64,000 nucleotides of DNA, from the NCBI RefSeq assembly GCF_029760895.1, contig NZ_CP121679.1, forward strand, positions 2,108,001 through 2,172,000. The letters are read 5' to 3'. Under the pieces are notes generated by a model. That model was given only the letters and a program-made list of their open reading frames with translations, was not told the DNA's origin and ran no database searches. Within the stretch, counting starts at the first letter, position 1; the number at the start of each line of letters is the position of its first letter. The DNA is from Ancylobacter sp. WKF20. GTDB lineage: Bacteria; Pseudomonadota; Alphaproteobacteria; Rhizobiales; Xanthobacteraceae. Of the stretch, positions 44,629 to 52,471 are shown piece after piece. A program made the translations under genes and the position numbers.

Positions 44629-44657
44629 CGGCAGGAGGGCGGTTGCTCCTCCTGCCG
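44629..44657 (-). promoter_or_regulatory. Intercistronic hairpin after the binding-protein gene
   Basis: CGGCAGGAGG (44629-44638) pairs with CCTCCTGCCG (44648-44657) around nine bases, with no T tract. It lies 22 bases after the binding-protein stop and before the permease genes, the place where stabilising hairpins raise binding-protein yield in other importer operons. The other polyamine-type operon in the window has a similar arrangement. Confidence 0.6.
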
Positions 44658-44678
44658 GCCCGGTTCAGGCGCGTGGGG

Positions 44679-45725
44679 TCACTGAGCAACCCAGGTGTTG
44701 AAGCGCTTCAGCAGCTCTTCCTTGTTGTCACCCCAGAAGACCGGGTCGTTGGCGAGCGCGGTCTTGGAGTTCTCCGGCGCGGTCGGCAGATCCTTCAGGA
44801 TGTCCGGCGCGATCTTCGGCGTGGCGGCGAGCAGCGCCGGGCCATAGGAGATGTACTTGGTCTGCTCGGCCTGGGCTTCCGGGCTCGAGGCGAACTCGAT
44901 GAACTTGTAGACCGCGTCGAGGTCCTTCACGCCCTTCGGGATCGCCCAGAGGTCGTAGTCCATCAGCTGGCCGTCCCAGACGATCTTGAAGTTCTTCTTG
45001 TCGACCTTGTTGGCGTTGAAGATACGGCCGTTCCAGGCGGTCGCCATCACGACTTCACCCGAGGCGAGCAGCTGCGGCGGCTGGGCGCCGGCCTCCCACC
45101 ACACGATGTCCTTCTTGATGGTGTCGAGCTTCTTGAACGCCTTGTCGACGCCTTCCTTGGTCTTCAGCGTGGCGTAGACCTTGTCGGCCGGCACGCCTTC
45201 GGCCATCAGCGCGAATTCGAGGTTGCCGAAGGGGGTCTTCTGCAGCGCGCGCTTGCCCGGCCACTTCTTGGTGTCGAACAGGTCGCCAATGGTCTTCGGG
45301 CCATCCTTGATCTTGTCCGCGTCATACGCGTAGATCGTCGAGTAGATGATCGTCGGGATGCCGCACTCGAAGGTGGAGCCCTTCACGAAGGCTTCCTTGC
45401 CACCGAACTTCGAATAGTCGATCGGCGTCAGGAAGCCCTCGTCGCAGCCCTGCTGCGCGGTCGCGGCGTCGACGTCGATGGCATCCCAGGTGGTGTTGCC
45501 GGATTCGACCATGGCGCGGATGCGGGCCGCCTCGCCATTGTACTCTTCCTGGGTGATCTTCACGCCGGTCTTGGCGGTGAAGGGCTTGTAATAGGCCTCT
45601 TCCTGGCTCTTCTGGTAGGCGCCGCCCCAGGAGGTGATGGTCAGGCTGTCGGCCGCGAAGGCGGCGCCGCAGCTCGCGGAAAGCGCGAGCGCGGACAGGG
45701 TCATCATCAACGACTTCATCTGCAT
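44679..45725 (-). CDS. ABC transporter substrate-binding protein, PotD/PotF type
   Basis: A 348-residue periplasmic protein with signal peptide MQMKSLMMTLSALALSASCG to AAFA-ADSL. The mature protein begins SLTITSWGGAYQKSQEEAYY. The start at 45725 is chosen because AAAGGGA then has 7-base spacing; the ATG at 45731 is too close to it. It is the second gene of the operon after the ATPase gene, before the two permeases. The likely ligand is a polyamine or related amine. The stretch CDEGFL has a free Cys. Confidence 0.92.
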   Translation of the reverse strand: MQMKSLMMTLSALALSASCGAAFAADSLTITSWGGAYQKSQEEAYYKPFTAKTGVKITQEEYNGEAARIRAMVESGNTTWDAIDVDAATAQQGCDEGFLTPIDYSKFGGKEAFVKGSTFECGIPTIIYSTIYAYDADKIKDGPKTIGDLFDTKKWPGKRALQKTPFGNLEFALMAEGVPADKVYATLKTKEGVDKAFKKLDTIKKDIVWWEAGAQPPQLLASGEVVMATAWNGRIFNANKVDKKNFKIVWDGQLMDYDLWAIPKGVKDLDAVYKFIEFASSPEAQAEQTKYISYGPALLAATPKIAPDILKDLPTAPENSKTALANDPVFWGDNKEELLKRFNTWVAQ

Positions 45726-45779
45726 GGACATTCCCTTTGGGTCGGTTGTTGGCAAACGGGTGATCGGCAGAAAGCAGGG

Positions 45780-46883
45780 TCAGGCCGCGTCGAGGGCGCG
45801 GCAGTCCTGCGCGCGCCAGCCGAGCGGTATGCGGGAGCCGATGTCGAGCACCGGCCGGTCCTCGACATTGCTGACCTTGACGACGACCTCGGCGCCGCTG
45901 TCGAGACGGCAGCGCACGCGGACATGGTCGCCGAGATAGATGATCTCGGCGATTTCAGCCTCGAAGCGGTTGTCGACCACACCCTCGGCGGGGGCGATCT
46001 TCACCCGCTCGGGGCGAATGGAGAGCAGGCATTTATCGCCGACGCCGGCGGCGGTAGTCAGCGTCGCGGTGACCGTGTCGCCATTGCCCAGCACCACCGT
46101 GCAGACATCGCCGCTGGCGGCCTCGATGCGGCCCGGCAGGCGATTATTCTCGCCGATGAACTGCGCCACGAAGGAGTTGGACGGGCTTTCATAAAGCTCG
46201 GAGGGCGGGGCGACCTGCTGGATGATGCCGGCATTGAACACCGCCACCCGGTCGGACATGGTCAGCGCCTCGCTCTGGTCGTGCGTGACATAGACCACGG
46301 TGATGCCGAGCCGCTCATGCAGATGGCGGATCTCCATCTGCATATGCTCGCGCAGCTGCTTGTCGAGCGCGCCGAGCGGCTCGTCCATCAGCACCAGCTT
46401 CGGCTCGAAGACGAGCGCGCGGGCAAGCGCGACGCGCTGCTGCTGGCCGCCGGAGAGCTGGCCGGGCATGCGGCTGGCGAAGGCGCCCAGTTCCACCATG
46501 CCCAGCGCCTTGGCCACGCGCTCGGCGATCTCGGCCTTGGGCAGGCCGCGCACCTTGAGCGGGTAGCCAACATTCTGCGCCACGCTCATATGGGGGAAGA
46601 GGGCATAGTTCTGGAAGACCATGCCGATGTCGCGCTTTTCCGGGGGAAGCGCGTCGATGCGGTTGCCATCGAGAATGATGTCGCCGGAGGTCGGCGTCTC
46701 GAAGCCGGCCAGCATCATCAGCGTGGTGGTCTTGCCCGAGCCGGAGGGCCCGAGAAGGGTCAGGAATTCCCCGCGCCGGATGCGCAGGCTGAGATCCTTA
46801 ACGACAAGAACCTCACCGTCATAGGTCTTCTGAACGCCGGCAAATTCGACAAAGCTATCGTTGGCACTCACGGGAAGCCTCAT
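45780..46883 (-). CDS. ABC transporter ATP-binding protein, PotA type
   Basis: A 367-residue ATPase. It has Walker [10 protein letters not shown], the signature [14 protein letters not shown], Walker [13 protein letters not shown], the switch His VTHDQSEA, and a C-terminal TOBE domain (about 250-367). It is the first gene of the importer operon, with a 54-base spacer before the binding protein. The N-terminus [14 protein letters not shown] is 12 residues longer than the minimal core. Confidence 0.92.
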   Translation of the reverse strand: MRLPVSANDSFVEFAGVQKTYDGEVLVVKDLSLRIRRGEFLTLLGPSGSGKTTTLMMLAGFETPTSGDIILDGNRIDALPPEKRDIGMVFQNYALFPHMSVAQNVGYPLKVRGLPKAEIAERVAKALGMVELGAFASRMPGQLSGGQQQRVALARALVFEPKLVLMDEPLGALDKQLREHMQMEIRHLHERLGITVVYVTHDQSEALTMSDRVAVFNAGIIQQVAPPSELYESPSNSFVAQFIGENNRLPGRIEAASGDVCTVVLGNGDTVTATLTTAAGVGDKCLLSIRPERVKIAPAEGVVDNRFEAEIAEIIYLGDHVRVRCRLDSGAEVVVKVSNVEDRPVLDIGSRIPLGWRAQDCRALDAA

Positions 46884-47435
46884 GGATGCTCCTCAGCACT
46901 GGCGGGGGAGGATTGGCCGCTCCTCCCGGGCACGTTTGTCAGGCGTTCATGTGTTTCCACCCGCCGGAGCGAGCCCCCTGTCTTCCGCAAGCACCGTGCC
47001 AACCGCCCTCATGGGCCGCCGGATGCCCTACTTGAGCACCCCATCGGCAAAAAAGATAGATGTATTTCAATAGGTTATGGAAGGTTCGCCGTCATGACGG
47101 CATGGGCCGGCATTGCGTGCCCATGGGGCCTCGCTCGGGTCGGCTTCCTCCCTGTTGTCCGATGGTATGGCACACCGGACAGCGCCTGTTGCTGAAGAAC
47201 TAGGCGCGCTTATTTTTAGGCCTCCAACCCTGCGCCACGCTGCGTCATGACACGATCCGCGTCACTTGCCGGGGCGGCGGGGGCCGGGAGAGCCAGCTGC
47301 ATGCTAGGGGGTTGGCGCGCCCGCGTGCAGGTGGAAGCCGTCAACTCCGTTGTCTTAAAGCGACGTTCGCCCAAGCGAGTGGCGCGAAACCGCGCATGTG
47401 ATGATTTTCGGGGCGATCCCGGCCCCGTGGCGGGT
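46884..47435. promoter_or_regulatory. 552-base gap upstream of the ABC operon, with a palindrome
   Basis: No convincing coding sequence is seen here; open frames in it run into the LysR gene in the wrong strand and lack family features. A perfect 14-base palindrome GCCGTCATGACGGC lies at 47088-47101, beside an AT-rich stretch (47050-47075, AAAAAAGATAGATGTATTTC) that may hold the promoter for the ABC operon. Near 47205-47220 is TTATTTTTAGG. The region may bind the neighbouring LysR regulator. Confidence 0.45.
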
Positions 47436-48401
47436 TTACATTGTGTTGCGAAGCAGCGCGTCGAGACCCAGCCCCGGATGGTGTCCGGCCACCGCGTCGA
47501 TATCCGCCCGCAGCCGCCGGGTGATCCAGTCCCGCAGATCCGCCACGATGGGGCGCAGCGGCTTGTCGCGCAGCCGCATGAACTGACACTGGCGCCCCGT
47601 GGCGCTGGCGCGGCCGCCAAAAGGTATCAATGCACCATTGCGTAGCCCGTGACCGACCACATTCAGCCAGCCGAGCGCCACCCCCTGCCCCAGCATCGCC
47701 GCCTGCACGACGATTCCATAGTCGTCGAGGTCCATCGTCTCGGGCGGCGGGTCCAACGCCTCGGGCGGCAGCAGATGCGACCAGTCCGGCTCGGCCTCGC
47801 TCAACCGGATTACCCTGATCGTCCGCCTGACTGCACTGACACTCCGCCCGTTTTCCACCCCCACTTCCGCATAGGAAGGGCTGCACACCGGCAGCACGAT
47901 CTCCGGCATGATGTAGCTCAGCTCATGGCGGGCATCGGCCCGGTCGACGAAGCGCATGCCGAGATCGACATCATGCACCGGTCCGCCCAGCGCCGACATG
48001 ATGAGCTGGAAGCGCAGCTCGAGCTTGGGAAAATCCCTTTTGAGTTCAGCCATATGCGGCATCATCCAGTGCGTGGTGAAGCCGGTGGAGACCGACAGCG
48101 TCACCGTCTCGATGCCGATCCGCCGGTCCTCGATCTCCTGCAACGCCCGCTCAATGCCGGAAAAGCCGCGCCCCACCGCCTCATGCAGGATGCGCCCGGG
48201 CTCGGTCAGCGCCACCCCGCCGGGCAGCCGGTCGAACAGCGGGAAGCCGATATGCTCCTCCAGCCGCCCGACCATGCGACTGACCGCCGCCGGCGTCACA
48301 TTCAGCTCCTCCGCCGCCCGCGCGAAGTTCCCGCAGCGGGCGGCCGCCTCGAAAGTGAAAAAGCCGTTCATCGACGGCAACATCAGGCGGATCTTACGCA
48401 T
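47436..48401 (-). CDS. LysR-family transcriptional regulator (GcvA-like)
   Basis: A 321-residue regulator starting MRKIRLMLPSMNGFFTFEAA, of the GcvA-type subgroup. The helix-turn-helix is AGNF-type FARAAEELNVTPAAVSRMV. The effector domain (from about residue 95) has STGFTTHWMMPHMAELKRDF. It is divergent from the HAD/GMC gene pair and upstream of the ABC operon on the same strand, so it may control either. An inverted repeat TTACA-TGG-TGTAA sits just beyond its start. Confidence 0.9.
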   Translation of the reverse strand: MRKIRLMLPSMNGFFTFEAAARCGNFARAAEELNVTPAAVSRMVGRLEEHIGFPLFDRLPGGVALTEPGRILHEAVGRGFSGIERALQEIEDRRIGIETVTLSVSTGFTTHWMMPHMAELKRDFPKLELRFQLIMSALGGPVHDVDLGMRFVDRADARHELSYIMPEIVLPVCSPSYAEVGVENGRSVSAVRRTIRVIRLSEAEPDWSHLLPPEALDPPPETMDLDDYGIVVQAAMLGQGVALGWLNVVGHGLRNGALIPFGGRASATGRQCQFMRLRDKPLRPIVADLRDWITRRLRADIDAVAGHHPGLGLDALLRNTM

Positions 48402-48414
48402 TTACATGGTGTAA
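48402..48414. promoter_or_regulatory. Small inverted repeat in the LysR/HAD divergent region
   Basis: TTACA (48402-48406) and TGTAA (48410-48414) flank TGG next to the LysR start. This is the kind of short dyad found in LysR-type autoregulatory sites. The divergent gene starts at 48516. Confidence 0.35.
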
Positions 48415-48515
48415 CGCCTGCCCAAGCTTTTTTCAATTGAAGCAGGACGCCCCCGCTGCTCTGCTGGCCGCCATCGAAGCCCGGCGCTGCTGCGCCCTAC
48501 CGACCGGAGTTCTCC

Positions 48516-49226
48516 GTGAAACTCACCGATTTCAAGGTCATGACGTTCGATGTCGTCGGCACGCTGATCGACTTCGAGACCGGCGTTCTGAATGCCATGC
48601 GCACGCTCGGTGGCCCGAAGGCGGAAGCGGCCACGGATGACGAGATCTTCGGGCCCTACACCCGCGGGCGGGACGCTTTCCACGGCCGCTCCTCCTTCGC
48701 CATGAAGGATGTCTACCTCTATGTCGCCAATGAGTGCGGCTTCAATAATGACGAGACGACCGCCGAAGCGTTCCAGCTCGCTGTGTTCCGCTGGCCGGCC
48801 TTCGCGGACTCGGTCGAGGCGCTGAAGCGCCTGCGCCGCAACTACCGGCTGGTCGCCATGACCAACACCGACCGCACCGTCTTCTCCGCCTATTCCGCCA
48901 CCCTCGGCAACCCGTTCCACGACAGCGTGACCTGCGACGAGGCCGGCTGCGCCAAGCCTGACCCGCGCTTCTTCTCCTATAATCTCGGCCGCCAGTCGGC
49001 CTTCGGCTATCGGCAGGACGAGATCCTGCATGTCGCGCAGAGCCAGCATCATGACATCGGCGTCGCCCGCGCGGAGGGCTACACCGTGTGCTGGATCGAG
49101 CGGCGGCAGGGGCTCGTCGGCTATGGCGGGACGCCCGCGCCGAAGAGCTTCACCACGCCGGACCTGCACCTGTCCTCGCTGAAGCAGCTCGCCGACGCGG
49201 TCGACGCCGAACGCGCGGGCGCCTGA
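48516..49226 (+). CDS. HAD-superfamily hydrolase of haloacid-dehalogenase type
   Basis: A 236-residue HAD enzyme. The nucleophile is Asp12 in MTFDVVGTL; the second acidic residue found in phosphatases is Val14 here. Motif II is MTNTDR, the lysine is in AKPDPRFF, and the last motif is AQSQHHDIGVA rather than GDxxxD. Loss of the second Asp is the hallmark of dehalogenases and a few non-phosphatase members, so it may cleave a carbon-halogen bond or another 2-substituted acid. It overlaps the GMC oxidoreductase ATG by one base, so the two are linked. It is divergent from the LysR regulator. Confidence 0.8.
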   Translation: MKLTDFKVMTFDVVGTLIDFETGVLNAMRTLGGPKAEAATDDEIFGPYTRGRDAFHGRSSFAMKDVYLYVANECGFNNDETTAEAFQLAVFRWPAFADSVEALKRLRRNYRLVAMTNTDRTVFSAYSATLGNPFHDSVTCDEAGCAKPDPRFFSYNLGRQSAFGYRQDEILHVAQSQHHDIGVARAEGYTVCWIERRQGLVGYGGTPAPKSFTTPDLHLSSLKQLADAVDAERAGA

Positions 49227-50938
49227 TGCCCGCCGCCGCCCCGGTCTCCCTCGCCTGCCACACGCTGATTTTAGGCGGCGGCAGCGCCGGCTGCGTGCTG
49301 GCGGCGCGGCTGTCGGAGGAACCGGGCCGGCAGGTCATCCTCATCGAGGCCGGGCGCGACATCACCCGCGCCGATATCCCCGCAGACATCGCCGGGCGCT
49401 ATCCCGGCCGCGCCTATCTCGACACGTCGAACATCTGGTCCCGCCTCAACGCGCTGATGGGCGCCGGCAACGCCCCGCGCGAGCCCCGGCGCTACGAGCA
49501 GGCGCGCCTGCTCGGCGGCGGCTCGGCGATCAACGCGCTGATGGCCAACCGCGGCGCGCCGGACGATTATGACGAATGGGAGCGTCTGGGCGCCGAAGGC
49601 TGGGGCTGGCGCGACTGCCTGCCGGTGTTCCGCGCCATGGAGGCGGACCGCGACTTTTCCGGCCCGCTGCACGGCACGGACGGGCCGATCATCGTGCGCC
49701 GCATCGGCGACGGCGCGCTCTCGCCCTTCGTCCGGCGAGTGATGGAAACGCTGGAGGCGCGCGGCCACCCGATCCAGCTCGACCAGAACGGCGAATGGCT
49801 CGACGGCACCTATCGCGGCACGGTGGCGGTGGACGATGAAGGCCGCCGCCAGCCGACCTCGCTGGCCTATCTCACGGCCGAGGTCCGCGCGCGCCCCAAT
49901 CTGCGCGTCATCACCGGCCATCAGGCCCACCACCTGCTCATGGCAGGGCGCCGCGTCACCGGCGCGGTGGTCGATGGCCCGGCGGGGCCCGTCACCATCA
50001 CCGCCGGCGATGTGGTCGTGTCGGCCGGCGCCATCCATTCGCCGGCGCTGCTGCTGCGCTCCGGCATCGGCCCGGCGGAGGAACTGCAGGCGCTCGGTAT
50101 CGGCGTGGTGGCGGACCGGCCGGGTGTCGGGCGCAACCTGATGGAGCACCCCTCCATCGCGGTTGCCACCTGGCTGCCGCCGGCCTTTCGCGAGCGCAAC
50201 GGCGCCGAGCATCATGAACAGGCGATCTGGCGCTACACCTCGGACCTTCCCGAGGCCCCGCCGGGCGACATGCACGCCGCCATCCTCTCGCGCGCCGGCT
50301 GGCACAGCGTCGGGCGGCGCACGGGCTGCCTGTTCTTCTGGGTGAACAAGAGTTTTTCGCGCGGCAGCGTGCGTCTGGCCGGGGCCGATCCGGCGCGGGA
50401 GCCGCTGGTGGATTTCCGCATGCTCAGCGACGCGCGCGATCTCCAGCGGCTGTGCGACGCGCTGCGCCGGGGGGCGCAGGCCCTGCTCGACCCTGCGCTC
50501 AATGGGGCGCGCGATGTCGTCTTCCCGGCGAGCTACACGCCCCGCGTGGCGAAGATCGCCGTGCCCGGCCGGTGGAACGCACTCCAGCGCGGCACTCTCG
50601 CGGCGCTGCTCGACGCCGCCGGCCCCTTACGCGCGGCACTGATCCATGCGGTCGTCACCGAAGGCATCACCATCGCCGACCTGCTTAATGACGCGGGCGC
50701 GCTGACCGATTTCGTGCGCCGCAATGTCGGTGGCACCTGGCACCCGAGCGGCACCTGCCGCATGGGGCGGGCGGAGGATCCCGCCGCCGTCACCACCGCG
50801 CAAGGACGGGTGATCGGCGTTGCTGGCTTGCGCGTGGCGGATGCCTCGCTCATGCCGGCCATTCCGCGCGCCAACACCAACATGCCGACCATCATGATCG
50901 CCGAGCGCATCGCCGGCTTCATGCGGGCGGGCGGCTGA
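49226..50938 (+). CDS. GMC-family FAD oxidoreductase
   Basis: A 570-residue flavoprotein of the glucose-methanol-choline family. The FAD motif is LILGGGSAGCVLAARLSEE. The GMC signatures LLGGGSAINALMANRG and the C-terminal GTWHPSGTCRMG (active-site His) with NTNMPTIM (Asn) are intact. Substrate is an alcohol, such as choline, or an aromatic or polyethylene-glycol-like alcohol. The start at 49226 forms TGATG with the HAD gene, so coupled translation is likely. Confidence 0.9.
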   Translation: MPAAAPVSLACHTLILGGGSAGCVLAARLSEEPGRQVILIEAGRDITRADIPADIAGRYPGRAYLDTSNIWSRLNALMGAGNAPREPRRYEQARLLGGGSAINALMANRGAPDDYDEWERLGAEGWGWRDCLPVFRAMEADRDFSGPLHGTDGPIIVRRIGDGALSPFVRRVMETLEARGHPIQLDQNGEWLDGTYRGTVAVDDEGRRQPTSLAYLTAEVRARPNLRVITGHQAHHLLMAGRRVTGAVVDGPAGPVTITAGDVVVSAGAIHSPALLLRSGIGPAEELQALGIGVVADRPGVGRNLMEHPSIAVATWLPPAFRERNGAEHHEQAIWRYTSDLPEAPPGDMHAAILSRAGWHSVGRRTGCLFFWVNKSFSRGSVRLAGADPAREPLVDFRMLSDARDLQRLCDALRRGAQALLDPALNGARDVVFPASYTPRVAKIAVPGRWNALQRGTLAALLDAAGPLRAALIHAVVTEGITIADLLNDAGALTDFVRRNVGGTWHPSGTCRMGRAEDPAAVTTAQGRVIGVAGLRVADASLMPAIPRANTNMPTIMIAERIAGFMRAGG

Positions 50939-52057
50939 TCAGGCCGGCGATTCCCCGACCGTGTCGGCCATGGTCGCGCCGCGCAGGCCCAGCGGCAGCG
51001 GCGCGCCGGTGGTGCTGTCGCGCGCCGTCTGGTGCTCGGCCTCGGCGTTGATCTGCGCGCCCACCAGCACGACGATGACGGAGATCCACACCCAGATCAT
51101 GAAGGCCATGATCGCGCCCAGCGAGCCATAGGTCTCGTTGAAATCGGTAAGGTTCGCCGCGTACCAGGAGAACAGCATGGAGCCGGCGATCCAGGCGCTG
51201 GCCGCGAACACGCTGCCGACGCTGAGCCATTGCCAGCGCGGGCGCTCGCGGCTCGGCGCGTAGCGGTAGATCAGCGCCAGCCCGATGCTGACCGCGACGA
51301 ACAGCAGCGGCCAACGGCCCCAGCGGATCAGCAATTCGCCGGGCAGTCCCGGCAGCATGGCGAGCGCCAGCGGCAGCACCACCACCGCGCCCATGGCGAG
51401 CAGCATCAGCGCCAGCGCGCCGGAGGTGAAGAGCAACGAGACGGCATTCAGCCGGATGAAACTGCGCTTCTCGCTCTCGCCATAGACAATGTTGAGCGCA
51501 TCAAAGAGCGCCTTCATTCCGGCATTGGAGCTCCACAGCGCGACAACGAGGCTGAGCGCGAAGGCAAAGCCAAGCGTGCGGTTGCTGCCGGTGACGATGC
51601 GCTCGATCTGGTCGCTGATGATCTCCACCGCCGCCCCCGGCAGCACGCCCCGCCACTGGTCGAGTTCGCGGATCACCGCCACCGGCTCGGCATAAAGGCC
51701 GAACAGCGAGATGAAGGCGGCGAGCGCGGGAAACAGCGCCAGCATGGTGTAGAAGGTCACCCCACCGGCCACCGCCATCACGCGGTCCTCGCTGAACCCG
51801 GCATAGACGCGCCAGAACACATCGCGCCAGGCGCGGGCCGGCAGCTCCGCCGGGCTGTCAGCGAAGCGACCGCGGCCATCATGCAGCGAAGCGGCAAGCG
51901 GGACGGTGGGCCGCGAAGCGGGCAGCGAGCCGGGCTCCTGCCCTTCCCGGCGCAGGGGCACCGGCCAGCGGGCGACCAGCGCCGCGCCCAGCACGAAGGC
52001 GGCTCCCGCGAGCAGCACATCCCCGCCACCCGCGCGCATCCGCGTCCACCGTCCCAT
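50939..52057 (-). CDS. YihY/virulence factor BrkB-family inner-membrane protein
   Basis: A 372-residue protein with about six or seven helices. Family pattern GVTFYTMLALFPALAAFISLF and a C-terminal YGSLGAIMAFMIWVWISVIV are clear. The start at 52057 (MGRWTRMRAGGGDVLL) is preferred because GGGAGGGAT precedes it; an in-frame upstream ATG at 52123 adds 22 residues. The family is of unknown biochemistry. It is divergent from the kdp locus, with a 210-base gap. Confidence 0.88.
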   Translation of the reverse strand: MGRWTRMRAGGGDVLLAGAAFVLGAALVARWPVPLRREGQEPGSLPASRPTVPLAASLHDGRGRFADSPAELPARAWRDVFWRVYAGFSEDRVMAVAGGVTFYTMLALFPALAAFISLFGLYAEPVAVIRELDQWRGVLPGAAVEIISDQIERIVTGSNRTLGFAFALSLVVALWSSNAGMKALFDALNIVYGESEKRSFIRLNAVSLLFTSGALALMLLAMGAVVVLPLALAMLPGLPGELLIRWGRWPLLFVAVSIGLALIYRYAPSRERPRWQWLSVGSVFAASAWIAGSMLFSWYAANLTDFNETYGSLGAIMAFMIWVWISVIVVLVGAQINAEAEHQTARDSTTGAPLPLGLRGATMADTVGESPA

Positions 52058-52172
52058 GATCCCTCCCCCACCCGCTACCTGTGCAGGGGATAAGCCCGAA
52101 AGCGCCGAAGGGTTGCGCAGCACCGCATCGACCGAAGGGCGAACACGCGACGGTAAGGCGCGGCCGGCGGCC

Positions 52173-52189
52173 TTTATGCCTTCCTTATG
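52173..52189 (+). promoter_or_regulatory. Candidate KdpE-binding direct repeat
   Basis: TTTATG (52173-52178) and CTTATG (52184-52189) are near-repeats with starts 11 bases apart, one helical turn, in CCTTTATGCCTTCCTTATGG. They stand out from the GC-rich surroundings, 79 bases before the first kdp-locus gene. Tandem sites one turn apart are normal for OmpR-type regulators such as KdpE. Assignment is inference. Confidence 0.45.
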
Positions 52190-52267
52190 GCGGGCGGCCG
52201 CATTCCGGATCGAACGCTTATCCGACCCCGCCTAGATGAGAGACCGGCCCAACCAGGAACCTGGAAC

Positions 52268-52351
52268 ATGCTGGATTTCATCTACCTCGCCATCGCCCTC
52301 GGCTTCTTCCTGCTGATGGCCGCCTATGCCCGCTACACCGCGCGAGGCTAG
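52268..52351 (+). CDS. Kdp-locus leader membrane peptide (27 aa)
   Basis: MLDFIYLAIALGFFLLMAAY then ARYTARG forms one membrane helix. It ends 3 bases before kdpF. GGAAC is the only Shine-Dalgarno-like sequence upstream. Short one-helix peptides at this spot recur in alphaproteobacterial kdp loci but are rarely annotated. It is distinct from kdpF, which follows. Role: possibly a second small stabilising subunit, unknown. Confidence 0.6.
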   Translation: MLDFIYLAIALGFFLLMAAYARYTARG

Positions 52352-52354
52352 GCC

Positions 52355-52441
52355 ATGCTCGATCTTCTTCTGGGCGCCACGGTCGCCCTCGCCCTCGCCG
52401 TCTATCTCGTGCTCGCGCTGCTGCAGCCCGAGAAGTTCTGA
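52355..52441 (+). CDS. kdpF: K+-transporting ATPase small subunit KdpF
   Basis: A 28-residue peptide, MLDLLLGATVALALAVYLVL then ALLQPEKF. The C-terminal LLQPEKF is the typical KdpF tail. KdpF is a single-helix stabiliser of the KdpABC complex. It lies directly upstream of kdpA, with a 30-base gap. Confidence 0.88.
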   Translation: MLDLLLGATVALALAVYLVLALLQPEKF

Positions 52442-52471
52442 CGCGCCCTCCCTCCCTGAAAGCCCTTCGCC

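Noticed and set aside
47247..47645. Plus-strand open frame between the ABC ATPase and LysR genes
   Set aside because: It runs antisense into the LysR coding sequence and shows no family features.
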